Source: Nemertoderma westbladi
Taxonomy: Eukaryota > Xenacoelomorpha > Nemertodermatida > Nemertodermatidae
Direction of reading: 5' to 3'
DNA length: 64,000 nt
Assembly: GCA_032718475.1 (NCBI GenBank)
Contig: JAUCBJ010006617.1
Location: 1 to 64,000, forward strand
The notes under the pieces were generated by a model that was not told where the DNA came from, made no database searches, and saw nothing but the letters and a program-made list of their open reading frames with translations. Both the position numbers and the translations under genes were made by a program. Of this stretch, positions 13,014 to 24,005 are shown one piece after another. Each line of letters begins with the position of its first letter. Within the stretch, counting starts at the first letter, position 1.

Positions 13014-14723
13014 TCTAGTCTGGCTTTAGCCCACTTTGAAAAGCTCCTCAATAATGACAGGGTATTGCCTGATAACTTTATAGAAGTAAAAGTGTCTGAG
13101 TCTGTCTGTACTCCCAGATATTCCCATTGGCGATATCTCCTTTGCAGAAGTGAAGGCTGCTGCAAAGAGCATTAAGACCAATTGTACCAGTGGAGTAGAT
13201 GGTGTTCCCCCTGAGGTCTTTAAAATACCTGAGTGTTTAAAGCTCATCTATCCCATCATAGTAGACATGTACCGAACAACAAGAGTCCCACAAGAAATGA
13301 AAACAAATAAGTTGGTGCCAGTTCCCAAGAAGGGCAACCTAACACTCTATGGTTCTTTTCGGGGAATCTCATTGATCTCGATTGCTGCAAAGCTATACAA
13401 TAGGATTCTATTAAATCGCATCAGGGATCCCATTGAGAGACTGCTCCGTGGAAATCAGAATGGGTTCCGTAAAGGTCGTGGGACCATGGAGCCCATTTTG
13501 GCCTTACTTAGAAGGATAATTGAAGAGTTATCAAAAAAGAAAGACAGGCATCTGGCTGTTATCTTTGTTGACTTCTTCAAGGCCTTTGATTCAGTCTCTC
13601 GCTCACGTATGTTCGGTATACTTTCATTATATGGGATTCCTGATGAAATTATTGCAGCAATCAGATCAGTATACGATGGTTCGACAACATTTGTGTCTAC
13701 TGTTGATGGTGACACAGAACCATTTGAAGTGTTATGGGGCGTCCTCCGAGGAGACACACTTGCACCATTCTTGTTCATTATTTTGGTTGACTATGTTCTA
13801 CGCATGTCCTTAGATCATCATAATGATGATTGGGTGATGATAACTCCACCTACTGGCTCCAGAAGTCGAGGAAATCCTGCGAAGTACCTAACTGATCTAG
13901 ACTTTGCTGATGACTTAGGAGTACTCTCAGAATCACTAGAGAGAGCCCAACGGCTCCTCAGCTCATTAGAACATGCTGCTTCTAGTGTTGGTCTTTTTAT
14001 TAACTATTTAAGACCCAAATTTTGACAGTTAACTTTGAAAGTCCTCAGCAAGTCTCTGATCGGATGAGCATAAGCTCAAAGGATGGTATGCTTGAGCATG
14101 TGGACGACTTCTGTTACCTGGGATCATGGATCCGGAAGTCAGGTGAGGACCTTCGAATACGTAAGGGAAAGGCATGGGCAGCCTTGAATAGGCTTTCCAG
14201 GATTTGGAAGTCACCGAGAATTAATCGGAAACTTAAGGTCCGATTATTTAGAGCAGCAGTAGTTCCAGTACTCCTCTACGGGAGTCCATGCTGGGCTCTA
14301 ACTGCTGAGGACACCAAATCTCTGGATGGCACATTCACAAGAATGCTACGCCGGGTTCATTGTGTCAAGTACAATGCACACATCTCCAACGAGACACTAT
14401 ATAACATTGGAGGTGTCTCATTGGTTCCCCCAAGCTTGACACTAGAACAAAATCGCCTCCGCTTTGCAGGACATTGCTTTCGCCGTGAGGACCAGCCAGT
14501 GCATAATCTTGTACTTTGGCAGCCTCATGGAGTGAATAAGCATGGTGGACAGCCCATGACTTTCTTGAGACGCATCTTAAAGGACACTGGCCTTGAAGAT
14601 GCGGATGATCTAGCAAATGTCATGGGTGATAGGGAGTTGTGGCGGTGCAATTTTGTTGACAAGCCGGCACAGCATTCTTAAAAATGCAGCTGCAATGCAG
14701 CATGCCGATCCTAGTAGTAGTAG
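13014..14723 (+). mobile_element. LINE copy 1 (RTE/CR1-like non-LTR retrotransposon), 5'-truncated, in USP24 intron
   Basis: A reverse-transcriptase region in broken frames: VKAAAKSIKTN...SGVDGVPPEVF, GNQNGFRKGRG, VIFVDFFKAFDSV, GVLRGDTLAPFLF, FADDLGVLS, then YLGSWIRKSG, LYGSPCWALT and RMLRRV in the thumb and C-terminal part. The endonuclease domain is missing, as in a 5'-truncated insertion. A 24-bp target-site duplication with one mismatch flanks it (12990-13013 and 14724-14747, both starting TGCAGG). The 3' end is a short (TAG)n tail after CATGCCGATC. Frames break near 13110 and near 14010 (a stop where copy 2 stays open). The insertion is in the USP24 sense orientation. Clade is inferred from motif style only. 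Confidence 0.9.
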
Positions 14724-14747
14724 TGCAGGTGATTCTATTCTGGCTAT

Positions 14748-15189
14748 CTAATCACTACGTTGATTTCTGTTGTTTATATGTCTGTATGTCTGTCAGTAAG
14801 TAACTATGTATGTCCGTTACACCGTGTTATTAAAATAAAACAATCAGGAAGTTTTTTTACTTATATTCTCTCTCCCAAACACTAAATGCTATCACACATC
14901 CAATAAATTCCTAGTACCCTATAAACTTTCGCGCCCATGTGAAGAATGCCAGGATTTCACTTTTCGGTCGACTTTTTATTGGAAATTTATATATGAAGAT
15001 TTTTTATTTTTTTTAATTTATCTTTATTAAGTGTTTTATAGCGCTTATTTCTGTCTTATAACCTGTACATATACTAATTCGTTTATTGTTTTGGTTAGAT
15101 TCAGCCCTTCTGCAACCTGTGTTTTTGGTGAAAACCTGGTATTCTTCACATGGGGGTAACTGCAAAGTGAAATATAACGGCAGAAAGTA
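14748..15189. other. Intron sequence with a palindromic remnant
   Basis: AT-rich DNA. GCCCATGTGAAGAAT at about 14932 reappears inverted as ATTCTTCACATGGG near 15141 and again near 15193, together with ATTTCACTTT and its complement. It looks like a rearranged piece of the adjacent LINE. No gene was seen. Confidence 0.4.
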
Positions 15190-15860
15190 TTGTATTCTTC
15201 ACATGGGCCAACTTTCGGGACACAGGTACTCTCACCAGATGGTGAAACTGAGTTTTTCTCAATCCTGGCTGGCGTACTGCAAGGTGACACATTAGCACCA
15301 TTACTATTTGTAATTGTGCTGGATTACGCAATGAGGACGGCCACAAAGGGTGAAGATCTGGGATTCACACTTCAAGAACGCAGAAGTAGTAGATATCCGG
15401 CAACTACAGTCACAGACACCGACTTTGCGGATGACATCGCCCTGCTCTCTAATACGCTAGCAGATGCACAGCTTCTACTAAATAAAGTGGAGAGGGCTGC
15501 TAAGGAGGTTGGATTGCATATAAATGCTACCAAAGACCGAATTCATGACCTTTAATGTTGATGGAAACTTGACAACCATTGATAATAATCAACTAAGGAA
15601 GGTCGATGACTTCCAGTACCTTGGATCATGGATAGAGAGTAGCAAAAAGGACATAGAAGTTAGGAAAGCAAAGGCTTGGGTAGCTCTATCAAAAATGGAT
15701 ACCATCTGGAAATCAGATCTCTCCAGGCACCTGAAGACTAAGTTCTTTCGAGCCACAGTGGAAAGTGTATTTTTATACGGCGGTGAGACCTGGACACTGA
15801 CTAAATCACTTGAACAACGAATTGATGGTTGCTACACAAGACTACTAAACCAAGGGCAGC
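15190..15860 (+). pseudogene. Second LINE fragment, RT palm and thumb, frameshifted
   Basis: The translation shows LSPDGETEFFSILAGVLQGD, TLAPLLFVIVLDYA, TDFADDIALLS, VGLHINATK, then in another frame YLGSWIESSKKD, FLYGGETWTLT and CYTRLL. These are RT motifs of the same general LINE group as copy 1 but clearly a different subfamily. The frame changes near 15530. The 5' part is missing, and the 3' side stops where the 66-bp minisatellite begins. It lies in the USP24 intron in sense orientation. Confidence 0.85.
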
Positions 15861-15882
15861 CCTAAACAATTTTCCTTTACAA

Positions 15883-16176
15883 TGTCCGAGTTCGCTTGAC
15901 CTAGTAGTATTTGGAGAATCTGGAAGCCTGGAAGGATCTCATTTCCACTGTCCGAGTTCGCTCGACCTAGTAGTAGTTGGAGAATCAGGAAGCCTGGAAG
16001 GATCTCATTTCCATTGTCCGAGTTCGCTCGACCTAGTAGTAGTTGGAGAATCGGGAAGCCTGGAAGGATCTCATTTCCACTGTCCGAGTTCGCTCGACCT
16101 AGTAGTAGTTGGAGAATCGGGAAGCCTGGAAGGATCTCATTTCCACTGTCCGAGTTCGCTCGACCTAATAGTAATC
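15883..16176. repeat. 66-bp minisatellite, about 4.5 copies
   Basis: TGTCCGAGTTCGCT starts at 15883, 15949, 16015, 16081 and 16147, exactly 66 bp apart. Each unit holds CCTAGTAGTAGTTGGAGAAT. As 66 is divisible by three, open frames run through it, which is not coding evidence. It joins directly to the broken LINE upstream. Confidence 0.95.
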
Positions 16177-16366
16177 GTATTATTCCCATGGGAATATCCC
16201 CGGTTTCAAGTTTATAAAGTGTGCTATATCGTAATGGTAATGATGTTTTGTACAGGTAAAATAATTTTAAAAATTAATTCAATAACATACCGTTGCAACA
16301 ACTTCAATCTTAAATTTGTGGTTGTATATAATATCTTAATAAATTTAAAAACAATTTCACAATTCT

Positions 16367-16695
16367 CAGGACATTTTTTTAGCCGTGAGGACCAGCCAGT
16401 GCATAATCTTGTGCTTTGGCAGCCTCATGGAGTGAATAAGCATGGTGGACAGCCCATGACTTTCTTGAGACGCATCTTAAAGGACACTGGCCTTGAAGAT
16501 GCAGATGATCTAGCAAATGTCATGGGGGAGTTGTGGCGGTGCGACTTTGTTTATTGGACGGCATAGCATTCTTAATGCACGCTTCATTGGGCTTGCCAAT
16601 TGTGGATTGCATGGAGGTGGCAAAATGGTTTTATTAAGCCGGCATAGCATCTCAATGTGCAGTTTTAATGCAGCAGGCCTATTATAGTAATTGTT
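16367..16695 (+). mobile_element. LINE copy 3, 3'-end fragment
   Basis: From CAGGACATTT onward it matches the 3' end of LINE copy 1 (14466 on), including GTGAGGACCAGCCAGTGCAT and the peptide LVLWQPHGVNKHGGQPMTFL. The 3' tail is scrambled and partly duplicated (GCCGGCATAGCAT recurs). It ends about 75 bp upstream of the next USP24 exon. Confidence 0.85.
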
Positions 16696-16770
16696 ACTAT
16701 TAATTAATTACTGACGTTATCAGTAAGGTAAGTAAGACAAATGGCAACCTATTGATATTATCTCTTCCAG

Positions 16771-16954
16771 GGAGTACGTCTCTCAGTACGACCAGGGATA
16801 CACTGACGAACGAATTCACGTCCCTCTCGGCCGGGCCTGTAAGGGGAAACATCTGATGTTGGTAATCCGATTGGTTGTCCCGACCAGATCCGGTGCAGAA
16901 GATTTCGATTTGTGGTGCCACACCAACGAGACTTTGGGACATCTTAGGAGACAG
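16771..16954 (+). CDS. USP24: USP24 exon: start of the ubiquitin-like domain
   Basis: A 184-bp exon. After the base completing the split Arg codon it encodes 61 residues beginning EYVSQYDQGYTDERI, then LGRACKGKHLMLVIRL, DFDLWCHTNETLGHLRRQ. This matches the USP24 segment leading into the ubiquitin-like domain, where the vertebrate protein has a GKHL...WSHTNDTIGSVRR pattern. The acceptor is TTATCTCTTCCAG at 16758-16770 and the donor is ACAG|GTAAGG at 16954/16955. It ends on a codon boundary and the next exon starts in phase 0, so the ubiquitin-like fold continues directly at 18043. Confidence 0.93.
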
Positions 16955-18042
16955 GTAAGGGTAAATGTTACTGTCGAATTTAATTGGGATTTGAATTCTG
17001 CAAGCAGTTTTCTCATATCTTTTCACAATCTCAAGTTAATAGCCAAAACGTAAGAGCTAGTCTGATTTTTGACAAGCCTTCGAGCAGCACGATATTTTAC
17101 AATTTTATAACGCCCTTTTCATCAAAAAGGCTCTCATGGTACAGACATGAATAAAATTGCTAAATAGTTGTTTTATTAGTTATATTTTTAGCAAGGATGA
17201 ATAATATCGTTTAATTTCATTCATTTTGACAAAGTCATTGTTGAACAAAGAAAAATGGTATTATCTAAAATAGCGGGAAGGTTTAAATTGTTCCTTAAAC
17301 TTTAAACACCTTTATGACATTTACGATTTATGACTTCATGACAGAATGACATTTTTTCATTAAGAAAAGCTATTTCTCCAATAATTTTATCTGAAATGAG
17401 TTGAAATTCGATACACTTGTTGAGAATAGCTTTATCCATAATTCTTTTGAACAAATTTGGCTGAAAATGCTCTGCAGCCTTTTTGAATCAAAAAGGCCCA
17501 AAAATAGCCCTTATGGCCTTTTTATTCCAAAACGGCCCCAATCCATTTTCATTATTCACCCCCGTCGATGTTTAGTAGCACATAAAATAATTTCCACCAA
17601 ATTTTAGGGTCCAGAGACCCCGAAATGTGGGTCCCCCCCCCCCCCTTCAACCAAACCAAATGGCTGAAAAAGGGGTGATTTTTAATTAAGTTTTGTATTG
17701 CCAAAATTTATACATCACTTTGTTGAGCTTATTATTTTATTGTTATTATTATTATTTTATTGATTAAAAATTGTACTATTTATCATTCTAATTATGTATT
17801 AAAATAATAATAATTTATTAAAAAAACTGTATAAATCACATTTAATGGAATTATTTCTTTATGAATTTTAACTTAAAATTCTAAAAAAATTTCCGATTTG
17901 ATACGATACGGTTTGATAGAGTAATTTTCCGTCTAAATAACTAGCTGGGGATGTTAATCCATACCAGATACCTGACCTACTACCACAACTAGCATAATGT
18001 TTGAAAATGTTAATAATGATGACCATAATATTATCATTATAG
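16955..18042. other. USP24 intron, AT-rich, with poly-C and ATT runs
   Basis: It contains a run of about 13 C at 17633-17645, an ATT/ATTTT-rich stretch around 17727-17820 with imperfect self-complementarity, and repeated AAAAGGC/GCCTTTTT pieces at 17110-17540 that could be remains of a short DNA element. The acceptor is ATTATCATTATAG ending at 18042. No coding sequence was seen. Confidence 0.6.
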
Positions 18043-21000
18043 GTGCTTTCTCGTGTAAAGATAACCAGCGCTGCTACAAAGTTGGAATTATCAGTTAATA
18101 ATGACATTCTAGAACCGGGTCTGGATCGAAGACTGGTCGGGGAGATTGGCCTTCGAGACAAGATGGTAGTCCATGCCAAACTGTATAGCAAAGTAGTGAG
18201 TTCTTCAGACAGCTCCAGTGATAGCAGTGTTGGGTGTTCCCCTGAAGGTATCAGCAATGCCGCTGCAGAGGACTGCCTACCGGGGGTCATTATGGCGAAA
18301 CATCCATCCCAGATACACTTCATCCACCAACTCTTTGATTTGGCTTGTCTCCAAAAACTCTGTGATCTCCGTGACTCATGCCAGCACTTACTGAAACTCC
18401 TCCCCCCTGGCCAACAGACAGTAGACATGATCAGGTCAGTTTGTCTGGATCTTTCAGCCTGTAAAGTTCCTGAAAGTAAGAGAACTCTCCCGAGTCTAGA
18501 ATCGTTATTCTTCGATCCCTCTATTAGTAAAACTCTGTATCTTCTGGAAGTAGTCTACTCTCTCCTAATGCCTGCTGTAACAACTTACACATGCGATCCA
18601 GTTGAATTCCAGAAGAATTTCATCAAAAGTGGGGGAATTCCGCTAATGTTAAAAATTCTAGCAACAAATAAGTCTGAATTTCTTTCCAAAGGGGACCACA
18701 CTTGTTTGCGGGCTGGGTTCCATCAACTCGTTAAAATAGCCAAGTTTTTCCTTACTGTTGTTGCCTCTGCATTCTGTCAACATCAGCTAAAGGTTTGTCG
18801 AGAAGATGAGACTGCAATGTCACATGCTACAATGTTACAACAAGCATTACATCACATTCCCAACCCAAATACAGAGTGTATGCTCCGACAGGTTGCTGGT
18901 AGACTTGCAGCCCTCCCGATGCCAGATACAATACGCCATCTTCCGGATGCAGCTGTTATCCGTGGAATTGTCCGGATTATCTGGTGTGCGGCCATTGCTG
19001 ATTTCTCCTACCTCGGATCGACGTTGGAGGAACTCCACAGCATCTTCGGTTCGGTTTCATCTGACCCTGAACGGGCCGAAGACCTTGATTCTGTGGTTGT
19101 TTGTCGGGAATCATTAGAACTTCTCACTATATCACTAACAATCTGCCCCTCTGCTGTAGACCTTCTTATGAAGGATCGATTATGGCAACTTTTTATCATT
19201 GATGTACTGCTGGTAGCCAATATTCGAGTTATTCGCCAATCAGCCGCAGAGCAATTCCTTCTAATTGGTTCCAAATGTTCTATAACTCACCGCGTCTTAT
19301 TGTTCTTCATCACTCTCCTTTTCACACAACTGAACTCGAAGGTTCGAGAATTTCCCTACAACTCTGCCGAATATTTCTCCCTTCTCTGTCGTCTTCTCAG
19401 TATGGCTTGTAATGTAAACATAGCCATCGTAAATGCGGAGTCGCATCTCTCATCAGAAATAGCGTGGCTGAAGTTAGTCCAGTCTGGCTTTGAAGATGCG
19501 GGTAACACACAAGAGTGTCCTGAAGAGTTATTAGAGGGCCATTTAGGGGTAACCAGAGAACTCCTAAATTTTATGCCTCCAGATAAGAAATATATAGTTG
19601 GATCAGATGAGAATGGGCATAAACTAATTGCAACATTGTTTGATTTCTTTATATTTCCCGCATCCCGACTAGTTTTGAAGGAGAGGAATATTGATCCAAA
19701 ATCGAGGAATTCCTCTGATTGGAACATTGTCACCAATGCATCACCTATATGTCAATCACAAGGGTCTCTTAGCGCCGCTTTCGATTTACTCATCGCTCTC
19801 TCTCATAACTGCCTGCCGAATCTTCAACTTATTGCAGATAATCTGGTAGAGATGTATTATAAGGACCCTTCCCAAAGTCTCTGTGAGTGGGAGTACACAC
19901 CCCCAGTGGGACCCCGCCCGGGTAGAGGGTTTGTCGGCTTAAAGAATGCTGGGGCCACATGTTACATGAACTCAGTTATTCAGCAACTGTTTATGATTGA
20001 ACCGCTTAGGAAAGGAACCTTGTCAGCTCAAGGGGCTATGACATCCTATGAAGATGATTCCGTTAATGATGACTACAAATTTCCCACCAATCCGGTAGAA
20101 GTAGTAGTTGATGAGATTCCACCACAAGCTGAAACTACAAACCTCAGCCGGGCTGATTACAACATGGGGATTCTAAAACATATTCAAGCTATATTCGGCC
20201 ATCTTATTGCCTCTAAGTTGCAGTATTATGTACCGTCCGGATTTTGGAAACATTTCAAATTCTTTGGAGAACCAGTTAATTTGAGGGAGCAACATGATGC
20301 TTTGGAATTCTTTAACAGCCTTGTTGATTCTGTTGATGAAGCTCTTAAGAGTTTGGATTGCGAACCATATTGTAGTAAATATTTAGGTGGAACTTTCGCT
20401 GATCAAAAAATTTGTAAGGATTGCCCACATAGATATTCTAGGGAAGAAAGTTTTACTTCACTAAATGTTGATATCCGAAACCATCAGAATCTAGTGGATT
20501 CATTAGAGCAATATGTTAAGGGTGATCTGTTGGAAGGAGCAAATGCTTATTACTGTGAGAAGTGTGCACGTAAAGTTGACACAGTAAAGCGACTTTGTAT
20601 AAAGAAATTACCAAAAGTGTTAGCGATCCAGCTGAAACGTTTTGATTATGATTGGGAACGAGAAACAGCAGTTAAATTTAATGATTATTTTGAGTTCCCA
20701 AGGGAGTTTGATGTGGCCCCTTATACGGTGCGCGGATTGGCCCAGATGGAGGGGGACTTGGATGCCGATGTGAGCACAGAGGGAGATGACGATGATACCT
20801 CTACTTTATATAGACTTGTAGGTATCCTGGTGCACTCAGGACAGGCCACTGGTGGACATTACTACTCTTACATACTGGATCGTGATAAAGGCAGCTCCAG
20901 ACTAGGCAAATGGTACAAGTTTGATGATGGTGATGTGACAGAGTGTCGCATGGACTGTGATGAAGAAATGAAGAACCAGTGTTTTGGTGGGGATTATATG

Positions 21001-22920
21001 GGTGAGGTATTTGATCAGATGATGAAACGGATGTCATTGAGACGACAAAAACGATGGTGGAATGCTTATATATTGTTTTTCGAACGAATTATTGGTGACG
21101 GTTTTGGATCATCTTGTGACATCACACAATCCATGCAGGATCTTAGTGTTGATACTTTAGAGCAAACAATGCCACCCCCTATAGAATATATTGTACAGAA
21201 ACAGAACATAATGTTTATGCATAATCGTATGCAATACCAGCCGGAGTATTTCCAGTTTATGAAGAAGTTTCTAACAATTAACAATGTTTACTTTCAGCAG
21301 CCTCAGAATCCAGAGCATGAGGCGATGGCACTGACAACCACGTTATTGGCTTCACGGTTCCTCTTCATGACTGCCTTCCATGCCAAGAAGACACTGAGAG
21401 GTTCTGCTAATGAATGGTTTGATGTTCTATCATTTGTTCTCCGAGCGGGTAAATCAATACGATCTTGGTTTGCTGTCAATGTACTTTTCGCCTATCCCCA
21501 ACGTTTTGCTGACTATCTTTTAGCCTGTCCTAGCAATGAAGTCCGCCATGCATTCAGTAAGATACTTGTCTTCCTCTGTCACTTCTCATTATCTGATGGT
21601 CCTGTAGAATTTTCTCCGTATCCAGAAGGTACTCCTGATCCCAGACCACCTGAGGTTTCGTGGACTCTCACCGACTATATACTAGATGCTTGCCTTGCAC
21701 TACTCAAGAAGGAAGTCTCTGAATACGGGCGCCATCTTAGTCAGTACTTTAATATGTTCCAGATGTTTGCGAACCTTGGTTCAGCAGAACGGAACCAACT
21801 CATCCATCTTGATATCGCACGAACCTTCATGTTGGTAGCGGTGGATGAAGGGCCAGGACCACCAATAAAGTACCAGTACGCAGAGCTGAATAAACTCTAC
21901 GCAGTTGTATCCAACCTCATCCGCTGTTGTGATGTTGAATCAAAATGCCAAAATTCCCAACCGGGTGTGCCAACTCTCCCTAACCCATACAGTGAGGCAG
22001 CAGGTACTTCAACTAATATTGCGGCCGCCTCTCCACACTTGGCAACTCATGTTTTATCCCCAGGAGCATCAGAAATCATCTACAATAGGAGCAGTTATTT
22101 GAAAAAAGTTATTGAAGATGCATCACAAGCGGAGGACACAGTAAAACTTCTTAGCTTTTGTTCTTGGGAGAACCCCCAGTTCTCATCATCTGTTCTAAAC
22201 GAACTCCTCTGGCAGGTTTCCTACTCCTATACGTATGAGCTCCGTCCATATCTGGATCTGCTACTACAGATGTTATTGCTGGCGGATTCGTGGCAAAGTC
22301 ATCGGATCCTCAACACATTGAAAGGGATTCCAGACGATAGAGATGGACTGTTTGACACAATCCAACGCGCCAAGAACCACTACCAGAAGCGAGCCTACCA
22401 GTGCATCAAATTAATGGTTAATCTGTTCTCCTCATGTCCAAATGCTTTACAGATGCTACACGGCAATGGTGATTTAAAACGTAAATGGAGTTGCGCTATT
22501 GAATGGTTAGGAGACGAACTGGATCGGCGGCCGTATGGCGGCACACAGTACAGCAGCTGGTCGCCTCCAGTTGCCCAGAGCAACGAGACCTCTAATGGTT
22601 ACTTTCTGGAACGCTCTCAATCGGCCAAGTTTACGTTCCAGAAAGCCTGCGAGTTGTGCCCAGCCGAGGATCCTGTGGAAGTCCATAGTGAGGATGGCTC
22701 CGAGGTGGTGGCAAGGGATGTCAGAGATGTCAGCCCTGATCGAGTCTGTCACACAGAGGTCGATGAGGTTGTCGGACTCGATATACCTAGTTCTCCGCCC
22801 TCGCTACTCGCTTCCGCCACCCGCGAACAATCACCATCACCAACCTCGGAAACTAAACTCAATACAAACTACAAACTGAATAGTATGGATATGGACCTGG
22901 ATAGAATCGCCAGGTCTTAG
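18043..22920 (+). CDS. USP24: USP24 terminal exon: ubiquitin-like domain end, USP catalytic domain and C-terminal half
   Basis: A single open exon of 1625 codons plus stop (TAG at 22918). The first codon GTG is not a start: it follows acceptor ATAG and continues the ubiquitin-like domain (VLSRVKITSAATKLEL). The product is a cysteine deubiquitinase. Around exon residues 626-650 is GFVGLKNAGATCYMNSVIQQ with catalytic Cys at residue 640. The zinc-ribbon pairs are CKDC (791-794) and CEKC (838-841). VDIRNHQNLVDSLEQYVKGD and LAIQLKRFDYDWERE follow the family. The His box GQATGGHYYSY has catalytic His at residue 939, then WYKFDDGDVTEC. Conserved C-terminal USP24 blocks include GEVFDQMMKRMS, LDEGPGPPIKYQYAEL-like DEGPGPPIKYQYAELNKLY, FCSWENPQFSSSVLNELLWQ and KGIPDDRDGLFDTIQ. 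These separate it from USP9X. All catalytic residues are present and there is no frameshift. Having no intron in 4.9 kb is unusual, as vertebrate USP24 has dozens of exons. Confidence 0.97.
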   Translation: MLSRVKITSAATKLELSVNNDILEPGLDRRLVGEIGLRDKMVVHAKLYSKVVSSSDSSSDSSVGCSPEGISNAAAEDCLPGVIMAKHPSQIHFIHQLFDLACLQKLCDLRDSCQHLLKLLPPGQQTVDMIRSVCLDLSACKVPESKRTLPSLESLFFDPSISKTLYLLEVVYSLLMPAVTTYTCDPVEFQKNFIKSGGIPLMLKILATNKSEFLSKGDHTCLRAGFHQLVKIAKFFLTVVASAFCQHQLKVCREDETAMSHATMLQQALHHIPNPNTECMLRQVAGRLAALPMPDTIRHLPDAAVIRGIVRIIWCAAIADFSYLGSTLEELHSIFGSVSSDPERAEDLDSVVVCRESLELLTISLTICPSAVDLLMKDRLWQLFIIDVLLVANIRVIRQSAAEQFLLIGSKCSITHRVLLFFITLLFTQLNSKVREFPYNSAEYFSLLCRLLSMACNVNIAIVNAESHLSSEIAWLKLVQSGFEDAGNTQECPEELLEGHLGVTRELLNFMPPDKKYIVGSDENGHKLIATLFDFFIFPASRLVLKERNIDPKSRNSSDWNIVTNASPICQSQGSLSAAFDLLIALSHNCLPNLQLIADNLVEMYYKDPSQSLCEWEYTPPVGPRPGRGFVGLKNAGATCYMNSVIQQLFMIEPLRKGTLSAQGAMTSYEDDSVNDDYKFPTNPVEVVVDEIPPQAETTNLSRADYNMGILKHIQAIFGHLIASKLQYYVPSGFWKHFKFFGEPVNLREQHDALEFFNSLVDSVDEALKSLDCEPYCSKYLGGTFADQKICKDCPHRYSREESFTSLNVDIRNHQNLVDSLEQYVKGDLLEGANAYYCEKCARKVDTVKRLCIKKLPKVLAIQLKRFDYDWERETAVKFNDYFEFPREFDVAPYTVRGLAQMEGDLDADVSTEGDDDDTSTLYRLVGILVHSGQATGGHYYSYILDRDKGSSRLGKWYKFDDGDVTECRMDCDEEMKNQCFGGDYMGEVFDQMMKRMSLRRQKRWWNAYILFFERIIGDGFGSSCDITQSMQDLSVDTLEQTMPPPIEYIVQKQNIMFMHNRMQYQPEYFQFMKKFLTINNVYFQQPQNPEHEAMALTTTLLASRFLFMTAFHAKKTLRGSANEWFDVLSFVLRAGKSIRSWFAVNVLFAYPQRFADYLLACPSNEVRHAFSKILVFLCHFSLSDGPVEFSPYPEGTPDPRPPEVSWTLTDYILDACLALLKKEVSEYGRHLSQYFNMFQMFANLGSAERNQLIHLDIARTFMLVAVDEGPGPPIKYQYAELNKLYAVVSNLIRCCDVESKCQNSQPGVPTLPNPYSEAAGTSTNIAAASPHLATHVLSPGASEIIYNRSSYLKKVIEDASQAEDTVKLLSFCSWENPQFSSSVLNELLWQVSYSYTYELRPYLDLLLQMLLLADSWQSHRILNTLKGIPDDRDGLFDTIQRAKNHYQKRAYQCIKLMVNLFSSCPNALQMLHGNGDLKRKWSCAIEWLGDELDRRPYGGTQYSSWSPPVAQSNETSNGYFLERSQSAKFTFQKACELCPAEDPVEVHSEDGSEVVARDVRDVSPDRVCHTEVDEVVGLDIPSSPPSLLASATREQSPSPTSETKLNTNYKLNSMDMDLDRIARS

Positions 22921-23190
22921 TAAAGACCACCACACCATGACTATAAGTTATTAGCTGAAGCACATCTGGTTTATTAATTGTAACAATTTAATTAACAATA
23001 TAAAGTTTATTTCATTGTGCTTCTTATTGTTATACCATAACTATAAATAGTTATTTATATATCCTTAGTGTTAATTGAATCAATATTAGCAGTCTCGGTA
23101 TAATATTAGAAACTCTTTCCTTATTTTACATCTGTTTCTATGTTTCCTCCAGATATTACCTGTTATTTTTACGCAATAAAATAAAAACGA
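22921..23190 (+). terminator. USP24: USP24 3' UTR and poly(A) signals
   Basis: An AT-rich 3' UTR follows the stop. Two overlapping AATAAA signals lie at 23175-23185, about 255 bp after the stop. The downstream AACGAAACGAAATGAAAC... pentamer stretch (23187-23219) is a degenerate microsatellite. Signal use is inferred from sequence only. Confidence 0.65.
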
Positions 23191-23736
23191 AACGAAATGA
23201 AACAAAGCGAAGCGAAGCATGTTAGGCACTACAAATACGATACAACAAAATGTAAATTAAATGAAAATATATATTCAATAACTAAATGAAACCAAAAAAA
23301 AAACAATAGGATTGGTGCAGGAAAAAATTGTTGGGCCAGAAACAATTGAATAATGGGTAACAAGGTGCCCTGAATCGAATTGTGGGGTGTGTCTTTGTAA
23401 AAACACGTGGGAAAGGTCGAAATGGCGGGTTTAAGTGAGCGCGGGAAGTCAATTTTAAAAATCGGCTGTGATTGGCTGCTATAGAAAAAAAAAATTTTAT
23501 TACTATAATATATTTTGTTACAATTATTGTCAAAAAATAGGGTAATATGTATATAATTTTAATGACGTTATATATAGTTAATAATACTAAACAAAAAATG
23601 GCATAAGAACACAAACAACAACAATATAGATGTCCAACATTGTTTCTCATAATCTAAATTAAATTAAACTTAGTGCATAAGTTCTAAAGAGTATTATTCA
23701 TACTTTGAATAGACATTAAACATTCACCGCCTTATT
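23191..23736. other. Intergenic AT-rich sequence, nothing recognised
   Basis: It begins with a GAAAC/GAAGC pentamer run and continues as AT-rich sequence with no RT motifs, splice-flanked open segment or RNA-like fold that I can support. Confidence 0.5.
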
Positions 23737-23886
23737 GTGGCCAAGGTAAGAAGAGCTAGCAGAACAATGAAATCTGCCTGGCATGACTGGTCCTCTCTGT
23801 TGCAACAGCCAAGTGTGATATCCAGCTTCACACTACAGCTGAGCAACAGGTATGAGGTTCTTGCTGATGGATTATTTCACTGTTAG
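23737..23886 (+). pseudogene. LINE fragment, endonuclease-RT linker region
   Basis: The frame gives VAKVRRASRTMKSAWHDWSS, then PSVISSFTLQLSNRYEVLAD before a stop. The pattern HDW...F...L.NRYEVLAD is typical of the linker between endonuclease and RT in RTE/CR1-type LINEs. It may be the detached 5' part of LINE copy 2, which begins 330 bp downstream in mid-RT. Confidence 0.5.
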
Positions 23887-24005
23887 GTAGCAATTTGTAG
23901 TATAACGTAAAAACTTTCTAAAAACCGACGTATTTTGACTTAATTGTAGTAATGTAATATGCCTATTCCTATTAGTCCATGTTAGTTCATCGGTGACTCT
24001 ATTTT

